Positions 26,772 through 35,513 of a stretch of DNA of 64,000 bases are shown piece by piece (positions within the stretch are counted from its first letter, which is position 1; the number at the start of each line of letters is the position of its first letter). Both the position numbers and the translations under genes were made by a program. Under the pieces are notes generated by a model. It was not told where the DNA came from. It saw only the letters and a program-made list of their open reading frames with translations, and did not search any database. The DNA comes from Phaeobacter sp. B1627 (GTDB lineage Bacteria > Pseudomonadota > Alphaproteobacteria > Rhodobacterales > Rhodobacteraceae). The stretch spans positions 1 through 64,000 of the forward strand of contig NZ_VCNK01000004.1 in assembly GCF_006265095.1 (NCBI RefSeq). Reading direction: 5' to 3'.

Positions 26772-27401
26772 TCAGAATGCGTCTGGCGGCTGTGCAACGC
26801 AGCCGGTCGTGGCGGCGCGTTCTCCGGTCGGATAGCGGTTCAGCATCGTCTCCAATGCAAAAGCGACAGTCGCGAACGCGGCCTCGCTATGCGCGCCATG
26901 GGACAAGGCTGCCCGCAGATATACGCCATCAATCAATGCAGCCAATGTGTCGGCAATGCTCTCAGCGCGTGGAGACAATTTGCGCAGGTCAAAGAGAAGG
27001 TTACTGCGCAATCTCCGCTGATAGAGCCGCATGAGACGCCCGGCATCGGGTTGGTGCTGGGAGAGAGAGTAAAAGCTCAGCCAAGCGGATGTTTTTCTAG
27101 GGTGAAAGACGTGGGGTGCGAAATTCGCGCGTAGAATGGCTTCGAGGCGCGTTCTGGGATCGGTCGCTTTTCGTTGGCCATCCCGGACATTCGCTGAAAA
27201 ATCGGCCATAATATGGCGCATTGCGGCAATCAGCATCTGCTCCTTGCTGCCAAAATAGTGATGCGCCAGGCCGCTACTCATGCCGGCGCGGCGCGCTATT
27301 CTGGCGACGGTCACTTCAATGGAGCGCGTTTCGCCGATCTCGTCTATGGCCGCGGACACCAGCGCTGCCCGGCGTTTGGCTTCCATCCCTAGTTTTGGCA
27401 A
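26772..27401 (-). CDS. BetI-like TetR-family repressor
   Basis: 209 residues. The start MPKLGMEAKRR and helix-turn-helix VARIARRAGMSSGLAHHYFGSKEQML are very like BetI, the choline-sensing repressor. The start is taken as TTG 27401 because AGGTG sits just upstream and the N-terminus then lines up with BetI; the frame is open to 27599 but that part is not protein-like. No choline or betaine genes are next to it, so the effector may differ. An 8-base inverted repeat at 26759-26782 spans its stop codon. Confidence 0.78.
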   Translation of the reverse strand: MPKLGMEAKRRAALVSAAIDEIGETRSIEVTVARIARRAGMSSGLAHHYFGSKEQMLIAAMRHIMADFSANVRDGQRKATDPRTRLEAILRANFAPHVFHPRKTSAWLSFYSLSQHQPDAGRLMRLYQRRLRSNLLFDLRKLSPRAESIADTLAALIDGVYLRAALSHGAHSEAAFATVAFALETMLNRYPTGERAATTGCVAQPPDAF

Positions 27402-27638
27402 GATGCACCTCACATTTCCGTCTCTCTTGAAATGGCAAGCCGTTGATGGGAGGTCAACTGAATATCCGACTTGAGGTCGGCGCATTCGCATTGCCCCCTG
27501 CCGTCCCTTTTGCGGATGGGGAAGGGTATTGGCCTTTTCAGCCAGCGGTTCTGATGCCGGTTCTTCGGCCTGTGCGGAGCAGACATCAGGGCCGGTCATA
27601 TTTTTCAGTGCCCCTATGCCACCGGCAGAGGTTTCGTG

Positions 27639-28634
27639 TCAGCGGATCCGGCTGCCGTCGGGACTGAAGAAATACGACCGGTCTTGCGCTATTGAGACCC
27701 GCGCGACCGCTCCGACGGTAGCGGCCTGCTGGCCGAACAGGCGCAGGGTTATCGGCTGGCCTTGGCATGTTCCAATCACGTTGGTGTCACCGCCCAGATG
27801 TTCGACATGTTGCGTTGTAATTTCAAGCGGACCATTGTCGTCGAAAAACAGATCCTCCGGACGAACGCCCAAGGTATTGGGATTGCCGTCTTGCAGCAGT
27901 GTTGCAGGCAGAAAATTCATCCCCGGTGAGCCGAGGAACCCGGCGACAAACTGATTGGCGGGATTGTTGTAGAGCTCCATCGGGCTGCCGACCTGCTCAA
28001 CGCGCCCATCGCGCAGGACGACGATTTTATCCGCAAGGGTCATGGCCTCGGTTTGATCATGCGTCACATAAATCATGGTCGCACCCAACGTCTGGTGGAG
28101 ATTGGCGATCTCCAGACGGGTGTTCATACGGAGCGCCGCATCGAGATTGGAAAGAGGTTCGTCGAAAAGGAACAGCTTTGGGTGGCGCACGATCGCGCGC
28201 CCGATCGCGACCCGCTGGCGTTGCCCGCCGGACAATTCGGAAGGGTAGCGGTCCAGATAGTCCTCAAGGCTGAGCATTCGGCTGGCTTCCGCCAGACGCT
28301 GTTCAATCACATCCTTGCTTTCCTTCGCCTGCTTGAGCGCCAGAGTCATGTTGTTGCGGACGTTCAGATGAGGATAGAGGGCATAGCTTTGAAAAACCAT
28401 GGCGATCCCGCGTTTGGAGGGGGGCGTCCGGTTCACCTTTTTGTTGTCAATAAGCACCTCGCCAGAGCTGACATCATCAAGACCTGCAATCGTGCGCAAT
28501 AGGGTGGACTTCCCACATCCGGAGGGGCCGACAAAGACGACGAACTCTCCTTCTTCGACGTCGATGTTGATATTTTTCAACACCTCCACCGTCCCGAAGG
28601 ATTTACTCACATTGCTCAGGGTCAGCGCTGTCAT
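27639..28634 (-). CDS. Sugar ABC importer ATPase, UgpC/MsmK-type
   Basis: 331-residue ATPase: Walker A GPSGCGKST, signature LSGGQRQRVAIGRA, Walker B LFLFDEP, switch His in VTHDQTEAM, then the C-terminal regulatory (TOBE-like) domain with GVRPEDL. Typical of CUT1 sugar importers. Start ATG 28634 overlaps the oxidoreductase stop. Last gene of the six-gene - operon that begins with the MurQ-like gene. Confidence 0.93.
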   Translation of the reverse strand: MTALTLSNVSKSFGTVEVLKNINIDVEEGEFVVFVGPSGCGKSTLLRTIAGLDDVSSGEVLIDNKKVNRTPPSKRGIAMVFQSYALYPHLNVRNNMTLALKQAKESKDVIEQRLAEASRMLSLEDYLDRYPSELSGGQRQRVAIGRAIVRHPKLFLFDEPLSNLDAALRMNTRLEIANLHQTLGATMIYVTHDQTEAMTLADKIVVLRDGRVEQVGSPMELYNNPANQFVAGFLGSPGMNFLPATLLQDGNPNTLGVRPEDLFFDDNGPLEITTQHVEHLGGDTNVIGTCQGQPITLRLFGQQAATVGAVARVSIAQDRSYFFSPDGSRIR

Positions 28635-29665
28635 GGCAAAACCTCCTCTAACTTGACCGGGGACCCGAGGCGGATGCTTTGATCCGCGGCCAGGCAAATC
28701 GCCAGGGATTGGACGGCGTCTCTTGCATGGCGGGACAGGTCAATATCGTGGGAAATTGCGCGCAGGACGTAGGCCTGCTCTGCATCACATAGATCCTGAT
28801 GGCCGGGCTCATCCGGTAGATCTATGAGCCGGTCGCCTTCGGGCCGGTGCACCAACAGACCGCCGACCCGGGTGTGACCGTCCACATCGGAGGACGCGGA
28901 TTTGGCGTCTTCGGTGATGGATACGGAGCCATGGGGAGAGATCACGTCTTTGACGAAAAAAGCGGTCTCAGACATCATGGGCCCCCAGCCGGCCTCATAC
29001 CATCCCACTGATCCATCATCGAAGGTCACCTGAAATTGGCCGTAATTATACATATCTGCCGCGATTTCATCTGATAGTCGGATGCCGATTCCATGGACCA
29101 GCACCGGCTTTGCGTCAGTGATCTGGCACCACACATCAACGTAGTGAACGCCGCAATCGACAATTGGCGAGGTCGTCTGCATCAGTGCCTTGTGGGTTTC
29201 CCACTCCGGGCCGCTGCTCTGTTGATTGAGGTTCATGCGAAACACGTAGGGCCCGCCGAGTGCCTGAGCTTCTGAAATCAATCGCATCCATGACGGGTGA
29301 TGGCGCAGGATGTAGCCGACGACCAATTTCCGGCCTGTTGCTCTGGCGCAAGCCGTGACCCGGCACGCATCTTCCACTGTGGTGGCCAGAGGTTTTTCGA
29401 CGAAGACATGCGCGCCAGCCGTCATCGCGTCTATCGCGTATTGCGCGTGACTGTCGGAATAGGTTGCAATCACCACCAGGTCAGGCCGCGTGTTCGCCAA
29501 GGCAGTATGGAAGTCGGTAAACACCGGATATTGAGCCAAATCAGGGTGATCCACCGTGCCGGAGCGGTTCACAAGAGCGACGATTTCGGCGTCCCGAGTT
29601 TTGTGATGGGCCAGCGCATGGCTCAGCCCCATGTTCCCCAACCCTGCGATCAATACACGGATCAT
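28631..29665 (-). CDS. Gfo/Idh/MocA-family oxidoreductase
   Basis: 344 residues; NAD(P)-binding motif GLGNMG near residue 8, the EKP motif (VEKPLATT) of the family and the downstream DCGVHYVDVWC segment containing the usual catalytic-region His. Likely oxidises or epimerises a sugar derivative brought in by the neighbouring transporter. ATG at 29665 overlaps the permease stop. Its exact substrate cannot be told. Confidence 0.88.
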   Translation of the reverse strand: MIRVLIAGLGNMGLSHALAHHKTRDAEIVALVNRSGTVDHPDLAQYPVFTDFHTALANTRPDLVVIATYSDSHAQYAIDAMTAGAHVFVEKPLATTVEDACRVTACARATGRKLVVGYILRHHPSWMRLISEAQALGGPYVFRMNLNQQSSGPEWETHKALMQTTSPIVDCGVHYVDVWCQITDAKPVLVHGIGIRLSDEIAADMYNYGQFQVTFDDGSVGWYEAGWGPMMSETAFFVKDVISPHGSVSITEDAKSASSDVDGHTRVGGLLVHRPEGDRLIDLPDEPGHQDLCDAEQAYVLRAISHDIDLSRHARDAVQSLAICLAADQSIRLGSPVKLEEVLP

Positions 29666-30501
29666 TTGACGGCTCCCGACGTTATTCCACGGATCAGTTG
29701 GCGCGAGAAAATCACATACAGCACCAAGACAGGCAGGATCGCCATCGACAGCGCAGACAGAACCGCGTTCCAATCGGTCACGAACTGGCCGATGAAGACC
29801 TGGCTTCCCAGCGTCAGGGTTTTGGTTTCCTCCGCAGGGGCGAGGATCAACGGGAACCATAGATCATTCCAGATCGGGATCATGTTGAACACCGCGACCG
29901 TCGCCATGGCGGGGCGGACCAGCGGCAGCACCAATTTGAAAAATATCGCATATTCGCTAAGGCCATCGATGCGGCCTGCGTTTTTCAGGTCGTCGCTTAC
30001 TTGGCGCATGAACTCACTGAGGATGAAAACGGCCAGCGGCAGGCCTTGCGCCGTGTAGACAAGAATGAGCGCCCAGAGCGTATTCACAAGGCCGGTCGCG
30101 ACCATCATTTCCAGGATCGCCACGGTGCCGATACGGATCGGGATCATGATGCCAAGCGCAAGGTATAGCCCCATCAGCATATTGCCGCGAAACCGATACT
30201 CACTGAGGGCAAAGGCAGCCATTGCGCCAAACAGCAGGATCAAGGTCAGCGATCCGACAGTCACAATGAATGAGTTCTGAAAGTAGAGAATGAAATCGCC
30301 CTGCTTCATCACGGTCTGGTATCCAACGAGTGAGAAGCTCTCGGCGTCCGGCAGCGCCAGCGGTTCCCGAAAGATCTTCTTTCGGCTTTTGAAGCTGTTG
30401 ATCAGGATGACAAAAACCGGGAACAGCGCGATCAACGTGTAGAGGATCAGCGCGCCATGCATCAGCGCTGCATTGATGGGGTTTGAGCGTGCTGTATTCA
30501 T
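29662..30501 (-). CDS. Sugar ABC importer permease, MalG-type
   Basis: 279 residues, six transmembrane helices, with the EAA-loop at NAGRIDGLSEYAIFFKLVLP and C-terminal ITSGAVK typical of the second permease of CUT1 importers. Sits between the first permease and the oxidoreductase. Confidence 0.92.
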   Translation of the reverse strand: MNTARSNPINAALMHGALILYTLIALFPVFVILINSFKSRKKIFREPLALPDAESFSLVGYQTVMKQGDFILYFQNSFIVTVGSLTLILLFGAMAAFALSEYRFRGNMLMGLYLALGIMIPIRIGTVAILEMMVATGLVNTLWALILVYTAQGLPLAVFILSEFMRQVSDDLKNAGRIDGLSEYAIFFKLVLPLVRPAMATVAVFNMIPIWNDLWFPLILAPAEETKTLTLGSQVFIGQFVTDWNAVLSALSMAILPVLVLYVIFSRQLIRGITSGAVK

Positions 30502-30513
30502 CTCGTGCCTCCG

Positions 30514-31428
30514 TCAGAGCTGATAGCGGCGCATCCGGGTCTGGATGCCAAAAAGATAAAGACAGACGCCGACGAGGATGATCGCGAACATGGCCCCTGC
30601 AATCGCCGAGCCCATATGCGGATCGCCAAGTTGCAGCTGAAAGCCAAAGAAGGTGCGGTACATGAAGGTGCCCAATATGTCGGTCGAGAAATCAGGCCCC
30701 GCCAGCGCGCCCTGGGCGGCGTAAATCAGATCAAACGCGTTGAAATTCCCGACAAAGGTCAGAATGGAGATAATGCCTATCGATGGCAGGATCAGCGGGA
30801 GTTTTATCTTCCAGAAAGCGGCGAGGCCCGTCACACCGTCGATTTCTCCCGCTTCGAGAATGTCCTCGGGGATCGACAGGAGGGCTGCGTAGATCAGCAT
30901 CATCGGGATGCCCACGAACTGCCACACAGAGATCATCGCCAGCGTGGTCAGGGCGTATTCTTCTTTTCCGAGCCAGGGCGCAAAGAGCGATTTCAAACCG
31001 ACGGCGTCCAGCAATGATGGCGCGATGCCCCAGATCGGTGACAGGATCAATTTCCATGCGAAACCCACAATCACGAAGCTGAGCACGGTTGGTATGAAGA
31101 TGGCAGAGCGATAAAGGGCAGCAAACCGCAGCCGCGGGTGGCTCAGAAGTGCCGCGAGTGCAATTCCAATCGGGTTTTGCACCAGCATATGGATCAGGAA
31201 GAACCAGAAGTTGTTGCCAAGTGCATTCCAGAACTGTTCCGACCAGATCGGATCAAAAAACAAGGTGCGGAAATTTTCAAACCCGACAAACACGCGCCCC
31301 TGATCGACCTCGGCATAAAGGGCAAGGCGAAGCGTATTGAAAAGCGGAAAGATCATAACCGTGGAATAGATGAGCACAGCAGGCGCCAGGAAGACGGCGA
31401 TATGCCAGCGAAGGCGGGGCAGTTGCAT
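30514..31428 (-). CDS. Sugar ABC importer permease, MalF-type
   Basis: 304 residues, six transmembrane helices, EAA loop at EAGEIDGVTGLAAFWKIKLP. ATG at 31428 has GGAG 7 bases upstream; the frame is open to 31467. Follows the binding-protein gene after an 83-base spacer that contains a strong hairpin. Confidence 0.92.
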   Translation of the reverse strand: MQLPRLRWHIAVFLAPAVLIYSTVMIFPLFNTLRLALYAEVDQGRVFVGFENFRTLFFDPIWSEQFWNALGNNFWFFLIHMLVQNPIGIALAALLSHPRLRFAALYRSAIFIPTVLSFVIVGFAWKLILSPIWGIAPSLLDAVGLKSLFAPWLGKEEYALTTLAMISVWQFVGIPMMLIYAALLSIPEDILEAGEIDGVTGLAAFWKIKLPLILPSIGIISILTFVGNFNAFDLIYAAQGALAGPDFSTDILGTFMYRTFFGFQLQLGDPHMGSAIAGAMFAIILVGVCLYLFGIQTRMRRYQL

Positions 31429-31448
31429 GGAGAACTCCGGTACAGGAT

Positions 31449-31475
31449 CCGGACGCGTGGGGGACACGCGTCCGG
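31449..31475 (-). other. Strong hairpin between sugar-binding-protein and permease genes
   Basis: Perfect 11-base stem (31449-31459 with 31465-31475) and 5-base loop, right after the binding-protein gene. No T-run follows. Such hairpins commonly protect the binding-protein mRNA so more of it is made than of the permeases. Confidence 0.7.
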
Positions 31476-31511
31476 TCGTTTCTCAACAATGAATTGGGTC
31501 GCCTCTGCGCT

Positions 31512-32765
31512 CTACTGCTGCGGTGCGTACCAATTCGCCAGACCGGACTGCAGTTTCTCGGCAAGCGCCTCGGGGGTGTCAGTGCCCTTGATTGCAGCGG
31601 CGGATGCGCCCCATGTTTCATTCTCCAGGTTCGGAGTGCCGCGCGACAGAATCTGATAGGTGGAGCGGATGGTGCTTTCGCACTCGCCACGCCAGCTCAC
31701 AAACTCTTTGGCAAGCGGGTCACTCATCTCGACCGGTGCGTTTGACAGCGGGAAAAAGCCCGGCAGGGCGTTGCCGAAGATGCTGGCAAACTCCGGAGAG
31801 GCCACCCAGCTGAGGAAGGCCTTGGCGGCTTCGGGATGTTCGGTCGATGCATTCATACCAATGCCGATATCTGTGTGATCAGAGATGTAGCAGGTATCGC
31901 CCGCTGCCTTGACCGGCGGTTTGAACGCTCCCATTTCGAAATCAGCCTGCGCGTTGAAGCCCGAGATCTCCCAGCTGCCGGCCGGATAGATCGCAGCGCG
32001 ACCGAGGGTGAAGATGTTCTGGCTGTCCGGGTAGGTCTGGGCTTCAAATCCGTCGCCGAGATAATCCGCCCATTTGGCAAGAGTTTCAAACGGGGCCACC
32101 CACTGCTCATCGGTCAGTTTCTGCTCGCCCGCGATCAGCGCTTTGCGGCCTTCTTCGCCTTTCCAGTAGTTCGGACCGATGTTGTTGTATCCCATGGTTG
32201 CCGCTTCCCACTGGTCATTGGTGCCCATGGCCATCGGGATGTAGGTGCCGTCTTCCTTGATCGTCTCCAGCGCGGCGAAGAATTCATCTTCGGTCGTCGG
32301 AACCTCCAGACCCAGCTCTTCGAATGCGTCTTTGTTGTAGATGAACCCGTGGATGACTGAGGCCATCGGGACACAGAAGCTGGCCGAGCCGTCGTCGGTC
32401 TGCCATGCGGATTTGGCGACATCTGAAAAGTTGCCCATCGCCTCCATGTCGTCCAGATCCGCGAGATGGCCCGCGTCGAACAGTGCCAGCGACGCGTCGA
32501 AAGGCCGGCAGGTGATCAGGTCGCCCGCAGAACCCGCATCGAGTTTGGAGTTCAGCACTGCATTATATTCGGTCGGCGCGCTGGGCGTGAACTTGACCTT
32601 GATGCCAGGGTGGGCGGCTTCAAACGCCGGAATGATCTTCTCCTGCCAAAGGGTCAGGTCGTCATTGCGCCAGCTTTCAACCGTCAGCGTGACGTCTTCT
32701 GCGAGGGCTGAGGTTGCGACCAGTGCCGTACTGGCCAGTGCCGCCAACATAGATTTTCTTCTCAT
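31512..32765 (-). CDS. Sugar ABC importer, extracellular binding protein
   Basis: 417-residue periplasmic binding protein of family 1 (MalE-like), signal peptide ending ALA at about residue 22. Mature part begins EDVTLTVESWRNDD. It heads the transporter genes, 34 bases after the MurQ-like gene. With MurQ, NagA and a SIS-domain enzyme nearby, an amino sugar such as N-acetylglucosamine, N-acetylmuramate or a small chitin/peptidoglycan fragment is the likely ligand. Confidence 0.93.
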   Translation of the reverse strand: MRRKSMLAALASTALVATSALAEDVTLTVESWRNDDLTLWQEKIIPAFEAAHPGIKVKFTPSAPTEYNAVLNSKLDAGSAGDLITCRPFDASLALFDAGHLADLDDMEAMGNFSDVAKSAWQTDDGSASFCVPMASVIHGFIYNKDAFEELGLEVPTTEDEFFAALETIKEDGTYIPMAMGTNDQWEAATMGYNNIGPNYWKGEEGRKALIAGEQKLTDEQWVAPFETLAKWADYLGDGFEAQTYPDSQNIFTLGRAAIYPAGSWEISGFNAQADFEMGAFKPPVKAAGDTCYISDHTDIGIGMNASTEHPEAAKAFLSWVASPEFASIFGNALPGFFPLSNAPVEMSDPLAKEFVSWRGECESTIRSTYQILSRGTPNLENETWGASAAAIKGTDTPEALAEKLQSGLANWYAPQQ

Positions 32766-32798
32766 GGGGTCTTCCTCCTATTGGAATGATTTTTTTAT

Positions 32799-33689
32799 TT
32801 ATTTCTTGAGGGTTTGCAGCGCCGGTCGCAGCTTGCCCTTGGTCGTCTGTAGGCGTTGCTCGGCGTCAGCGAGGTCTCTTGCGCCGGCGGCAATCAGGAT
32901 CGCGCATTTGGTGTTTCCGGCCGCCGTCTCTATTGCCGTGGCGGCCGCGCCTTCGGTGACGTTTGCGGCTTTCACGACGATATTTTGGGCCCGACCGCGC
33001 AGTTTTGTGTTGTCAGCGCGCAGGTTGACCATCATTCCGTCGTGAACATGACCCAGTTCGATCGCCATGAGGGTGGACAGCATGTTCAGGGCAATTTTTT
33101 GGGCCGTGGCTGCTCCCATGCGGGTAGAGCCGGATACGACTTCTGGGGCGGTGTGCAGGTGTATCGCGTGATGGCTGAGGTTCAGCAGCTCAGAGCCCGC
33201 ATTGTTTGCGATCCCGATCACTGTCCCCCCGCGTTGTTTGGCAAGTTTGATCGCTTCGACGGTATAGGGCGTGCTGCCGCTGGCTGACACACCGATGAAA
33301 ACGTCCCTGTCGGCGGCACCGGACAAGGCGCTCGCCAGGCCAGAGATGTCATCTTCCGTATCGCCGGGCATTTCCACGCCGGTTGGCAAGCCGCCCGCCA
33401 TGTGGATCCGCAGTTGCGCGGCTGGAATTGAGAACGTGCCCCCCAATTCCAGCGCGTCAGCAGCGGCCATGAGACCGGAGGAGCCCGCAGCCACATAGTG
33501 CAGCGTACCGCCCGTTCGGATCGCCCGTGCCATTGCCAGGGCGCCGCTGCAAATGGCATCGATGGCGAGCAGGGGTGTCTGTGCTGCGGCCTGCTGCGAT
33601 TGCGCGAGAATACGGGCCACGTCACTCAGGGCGCGGGTCTCCAGATCTCTGGCATTGTCGTGCGATTGTTCCGTGGCAGCGGTGGACAC
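32799..33689 (-). CDS. murQ: MurQ-like N-acetylmuramate-6-phosphate etherase (SIS domain)
   Basis: 296 residues. Family motifs: AGSSGLMAAADALELGGTF (AGTSGRL...E in MurQ), DTEDDISG with the second acidic catalytic residue, and EVVSGSTRMGAATAQKIALN. Both active-site Glu residues appear kept, but several residues of the first motif differ from standard MurQ, so it may be a paralogue with another substrate. MurQ removes lactate from MurNAc-6-phosphate to give GlcNAc-6-phosphate, which NagA here could use. GTG start with GGAGAG upstream. First gene of the - operon. Confidence 0.75.
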   Translation of the reverse strand: MSTAATEQSHDNARDLETRALSDVARILAQSQQAAAQTPLLAIDAICSGALAMARAIRTGGTLHYVAAGSSGLMAAADALELGGTFSIPAAQLRIHMAGGLPTGVEMPGDTEDDISGLASALSGAADRDVFIGVSASGSTPYTVEAIKLAKQRGGTVIGIANNAGSELLNLSHHAIHLHTAPEVVSGSTRMGAATAQKIALNMLSTLMAIELGHVHDGMMVNLRADNTKLRGRAQNIVVKAANVTEGAAATAIETAAGNTKCAILIAAGARDLADAEQRLQTTKGKLRPALQTLKK

Positions 33690-33714
33690 GTGATTCTCTC
33701 CATGTTGATCTTGA

Positions 33715-33732
33715 CGATACCCATTTGATACC
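33715..33732 (-). promoter_or_regulatory. Repeat motif in front of murQ operon (likely GntR operator)
   Basis: On the - strand this reads GGTAT, six bases, GGTATCG: two GGTAT half-sites 11 bases apart. The same 18-base arrangement occurs in front of the divergent kinase operon at 33850-33867. The GntR regulator encoded at 34745 is the obvious candidate to bind both. Confidence 0.6.
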
Positions 33733-33849
33733 TTTTGTCTACCATTTCATCCTGCTGTATTGATTTCATCCCATTTCATGTTTGTGGCAGCTGAGAGTTC
33801 GGCATTTTTTGCGCATATGGTTTTTAATTAGTCTTCCCTGGGGTCTGTT

Positions 33850-33867
33850 GGTATTGTAATGGTATCG
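33850..33867 (+). promoter_or_regulatory. Repeat motif in front of kinase operon (likely GntR operator)
   Basis: GGTAT, six bases, GGTATCG on the + strand, identical in layout to the motif before murQ. It ends 3 bases before the ATG at 33870, so binding would block transcription start or early elongation. If the alternative TTG start at 33882 is used the motif lies in the leader. Confidence 0.6.
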
Positions 33868-33869
33868 AT

Positions 33870-34748
33870 ATGGAGAATTCATTGAAGACCTCTGTTCTTG
33901 CGCTTGATGGTGGCGGTACCCGCTGCCGCCTGGCCCTTTCTGATGGGGTGTCCGTCATCGCAGTAGAGGCGGGACCTGCAAACATCTCCACCGATCTCGA
34001 CGGGGCGGTCCTTGAGGTGCGCAACGGCCTCGCTCAGTTATCGGCCCGGACGGGGCGCGCTATTTCGGATTTGGTCGCCTGCCCGACCTACATTGGGATT
34101 GCGGGGGTGACGGGAGATGCGATCGCAGGCCGGTTCGAGGCTTTTCTCCCATTTCGGCGGGCGCGGATCACGGACGACCGTCCCACCGCATTGCGCGGTG
34201 CGCTCGGTGAGGGCGATGGATTTGTCGCGCATTGTGGCACGGGGTCATTCTTTGCAGGGCAGATCTCAGGATGTGCGCAATTCGTAGGAGGATGGGGCGC
34301 TGTGCTGGGAGATCCGGCATCTGCTCAGTGGGTGGGGCGGCGGGCCTTGTCATGTGCGCTTGAGGAGGTGGATGGGCTACGTCCGCGCTCCGGATTGGGC
34401 CAGCTCCTCCTCAGCCGGTTTGGAGGCGCCTCGGGGATCGTGGCTTTTGCGGCCTCGGCCCGGCCTGCAGATTTTGGCGGCCTCGCGCCCGAGGTGACCC
34501 GTCTGGCGGCCGATGGCGATCTGCTGGCCGTCGAAGTCCTGAGCGCCGCAGCACAGGGGATTTCCGATACTCTGCAAAAACTTGGGTGGCAGCCGGGCGT
34601 GCGCCTCTGTCTGACTGGCGGGATCGCGCCTCAGTTCCGGCCGTATTTGCCGGTGGCAATGCAGGACGCCTGCGCCGTACCTATGGGGACGCCGCTTGAC
34701 GGTGCGATTGCACTTGCGTGGGATTTCGCGCGGGAAGGTGGCGAATGA
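33870..34748 (+). CDS. BadF/BadG-type sugar kinase (GlcNAc/glucosamine kinase-like)
   Basis: 292-residue ASKHA-fold kinase: phosphate loop LALDGGGTRCR, the HCGTGSFFAG motif and the adenosine motif LTGGIAP. Related enzymes phosphorylate N-acetylglucosamine or glucosamine. The ATG at 33870 lacks a Shine-Dalgarno; an in-frame TTG at 33882 has GGAGA 6 bases upstream and may be the true start. First gene of the + amino-sugar operon; it would phosphorylate the imported sugar before NagA and the SIS enzyme act. Confidence 0.83.
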   Translation: MENSLKTSVLALDGGGTRCRLALSDGVSVIAVEAGPANISTDLDGAVLEVRNGLAQLSARTGRAISDLVACPTYIGIAGVTGDAIAGRFEAFLPFRRARITDDRPTALRGALGEGDGFVAHCGTGSFFAGQISGCAQFVGGWGAVLGDPASAQWVGRRALSCALEEVDGLRPRSGLGQLLLSRFGGASGIVAFAASARPADFGGLAPEVTRLAADGDLLAVEVLSAAAQGISDTLQKLGWQPGVRLCLTGGIAPQFRPYLPVAMQDACAVPMGTPLDGAIALAWDFAREGGE

Positions 34749-35500
34749 GCATTGCGGAGTTCCTGCAGCCGGTCAAATGGTTTGATCAGGGCAGTGGGCC
34801 ACGCTACGTTCAGCTGCGCCGTCGGCTGGAGCAGGCGATACGGACCGGTGTTTTGCCCCCCAACAGCTCATTGCCACCCGAGCGCGAAATTGCAGACATT
34901 ACCGACCTGTCCCGCGTGACGGTTCGCAAGGCGATGCAGGAGCTGGTTCAGCAAGGCGCTATTGAACAGCGTCAGGGCTCGGGCACTTTCGTGTGTGACA
35001 ATCCGGCCCGTGTCGAGCAATCCTTGTCGCATCTGACGTCTTTCACCGAAGACATGCAGCAACGCGGGTTGGAAACGACATCGACCTGGCTGGAGCGCGG
35101 GATCTTTCTCGCGAGCGAAGAGGAGATTGATGTCCTTGACCTCGGAGCAGGCGAGTCGGTCGCCAGAATATACCGCCTGCGTGCGGCGGGCGGCCAGCCG
35201 ATGGCATTGGAACGCGCGGCGCTGGCTCTCTCGGTTCTTCCAAACCCGCTTGAGGTAACGACATCCCTATATGCCACTCTGGACCGTATTGGCCATCGTC
35301 CGGTTCGGGCCGTGCAAAAGATCTCTGCGATCAATCTGAAAGAAACCGAAGCTGGGCTGCTCAATGTTGCGGAAGGGACGGCCGGATTGCGTATTCAGCG
35401 CCTGTCATATCTGGCCGATGGTCGTGTCGCAGAGCTGACGCGATCCATTTATCGAGGCGATGCATACGACTTTGTCGCAGAACTGCGGCTGTCCAATTGA
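34745..35500 (+). CDS. GntR/HutC-family transcriptional regulator
   Basis: 251 residues: N-terminal winged helix (LPPEREIADITDLSRVTVRKAMQELVQQGAIEQRQG in part; key helix SRVTVRKAM) and a C-terminal UTRA ligand domain, as in NagR/DasR. ATG overlaps the kinase stop (ATGA). Likely represses both divergent operons through the shared GGTAT motif and responds to a sugar phosphate such as GlcN-6-P. Confidence 0.9.
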   Translation: MSIAEFLQPVKWFDQGSGPRYVQLRRRLEQAIRTGVLPPNSSLPPEREIADITDLSRVTVRKAMQELVQQGAIEQRQGSGTFVCDNPARVEQSLSHLTSFTEDMQQRGLETTSTWLERGIFLASEEEIDVLDLGAGESVARIYRLRAAGGQPMALERAALALSVLPNPLEVTTSLYATLDRIGHRPVRAVQKISAINLKETEAGLLNVAEGTAGLRIQRLSYLADGRVAELTRSIYRGDAYDFVAELRLSN

Positions 35501-35513
35501 AGGGTCAATATCC

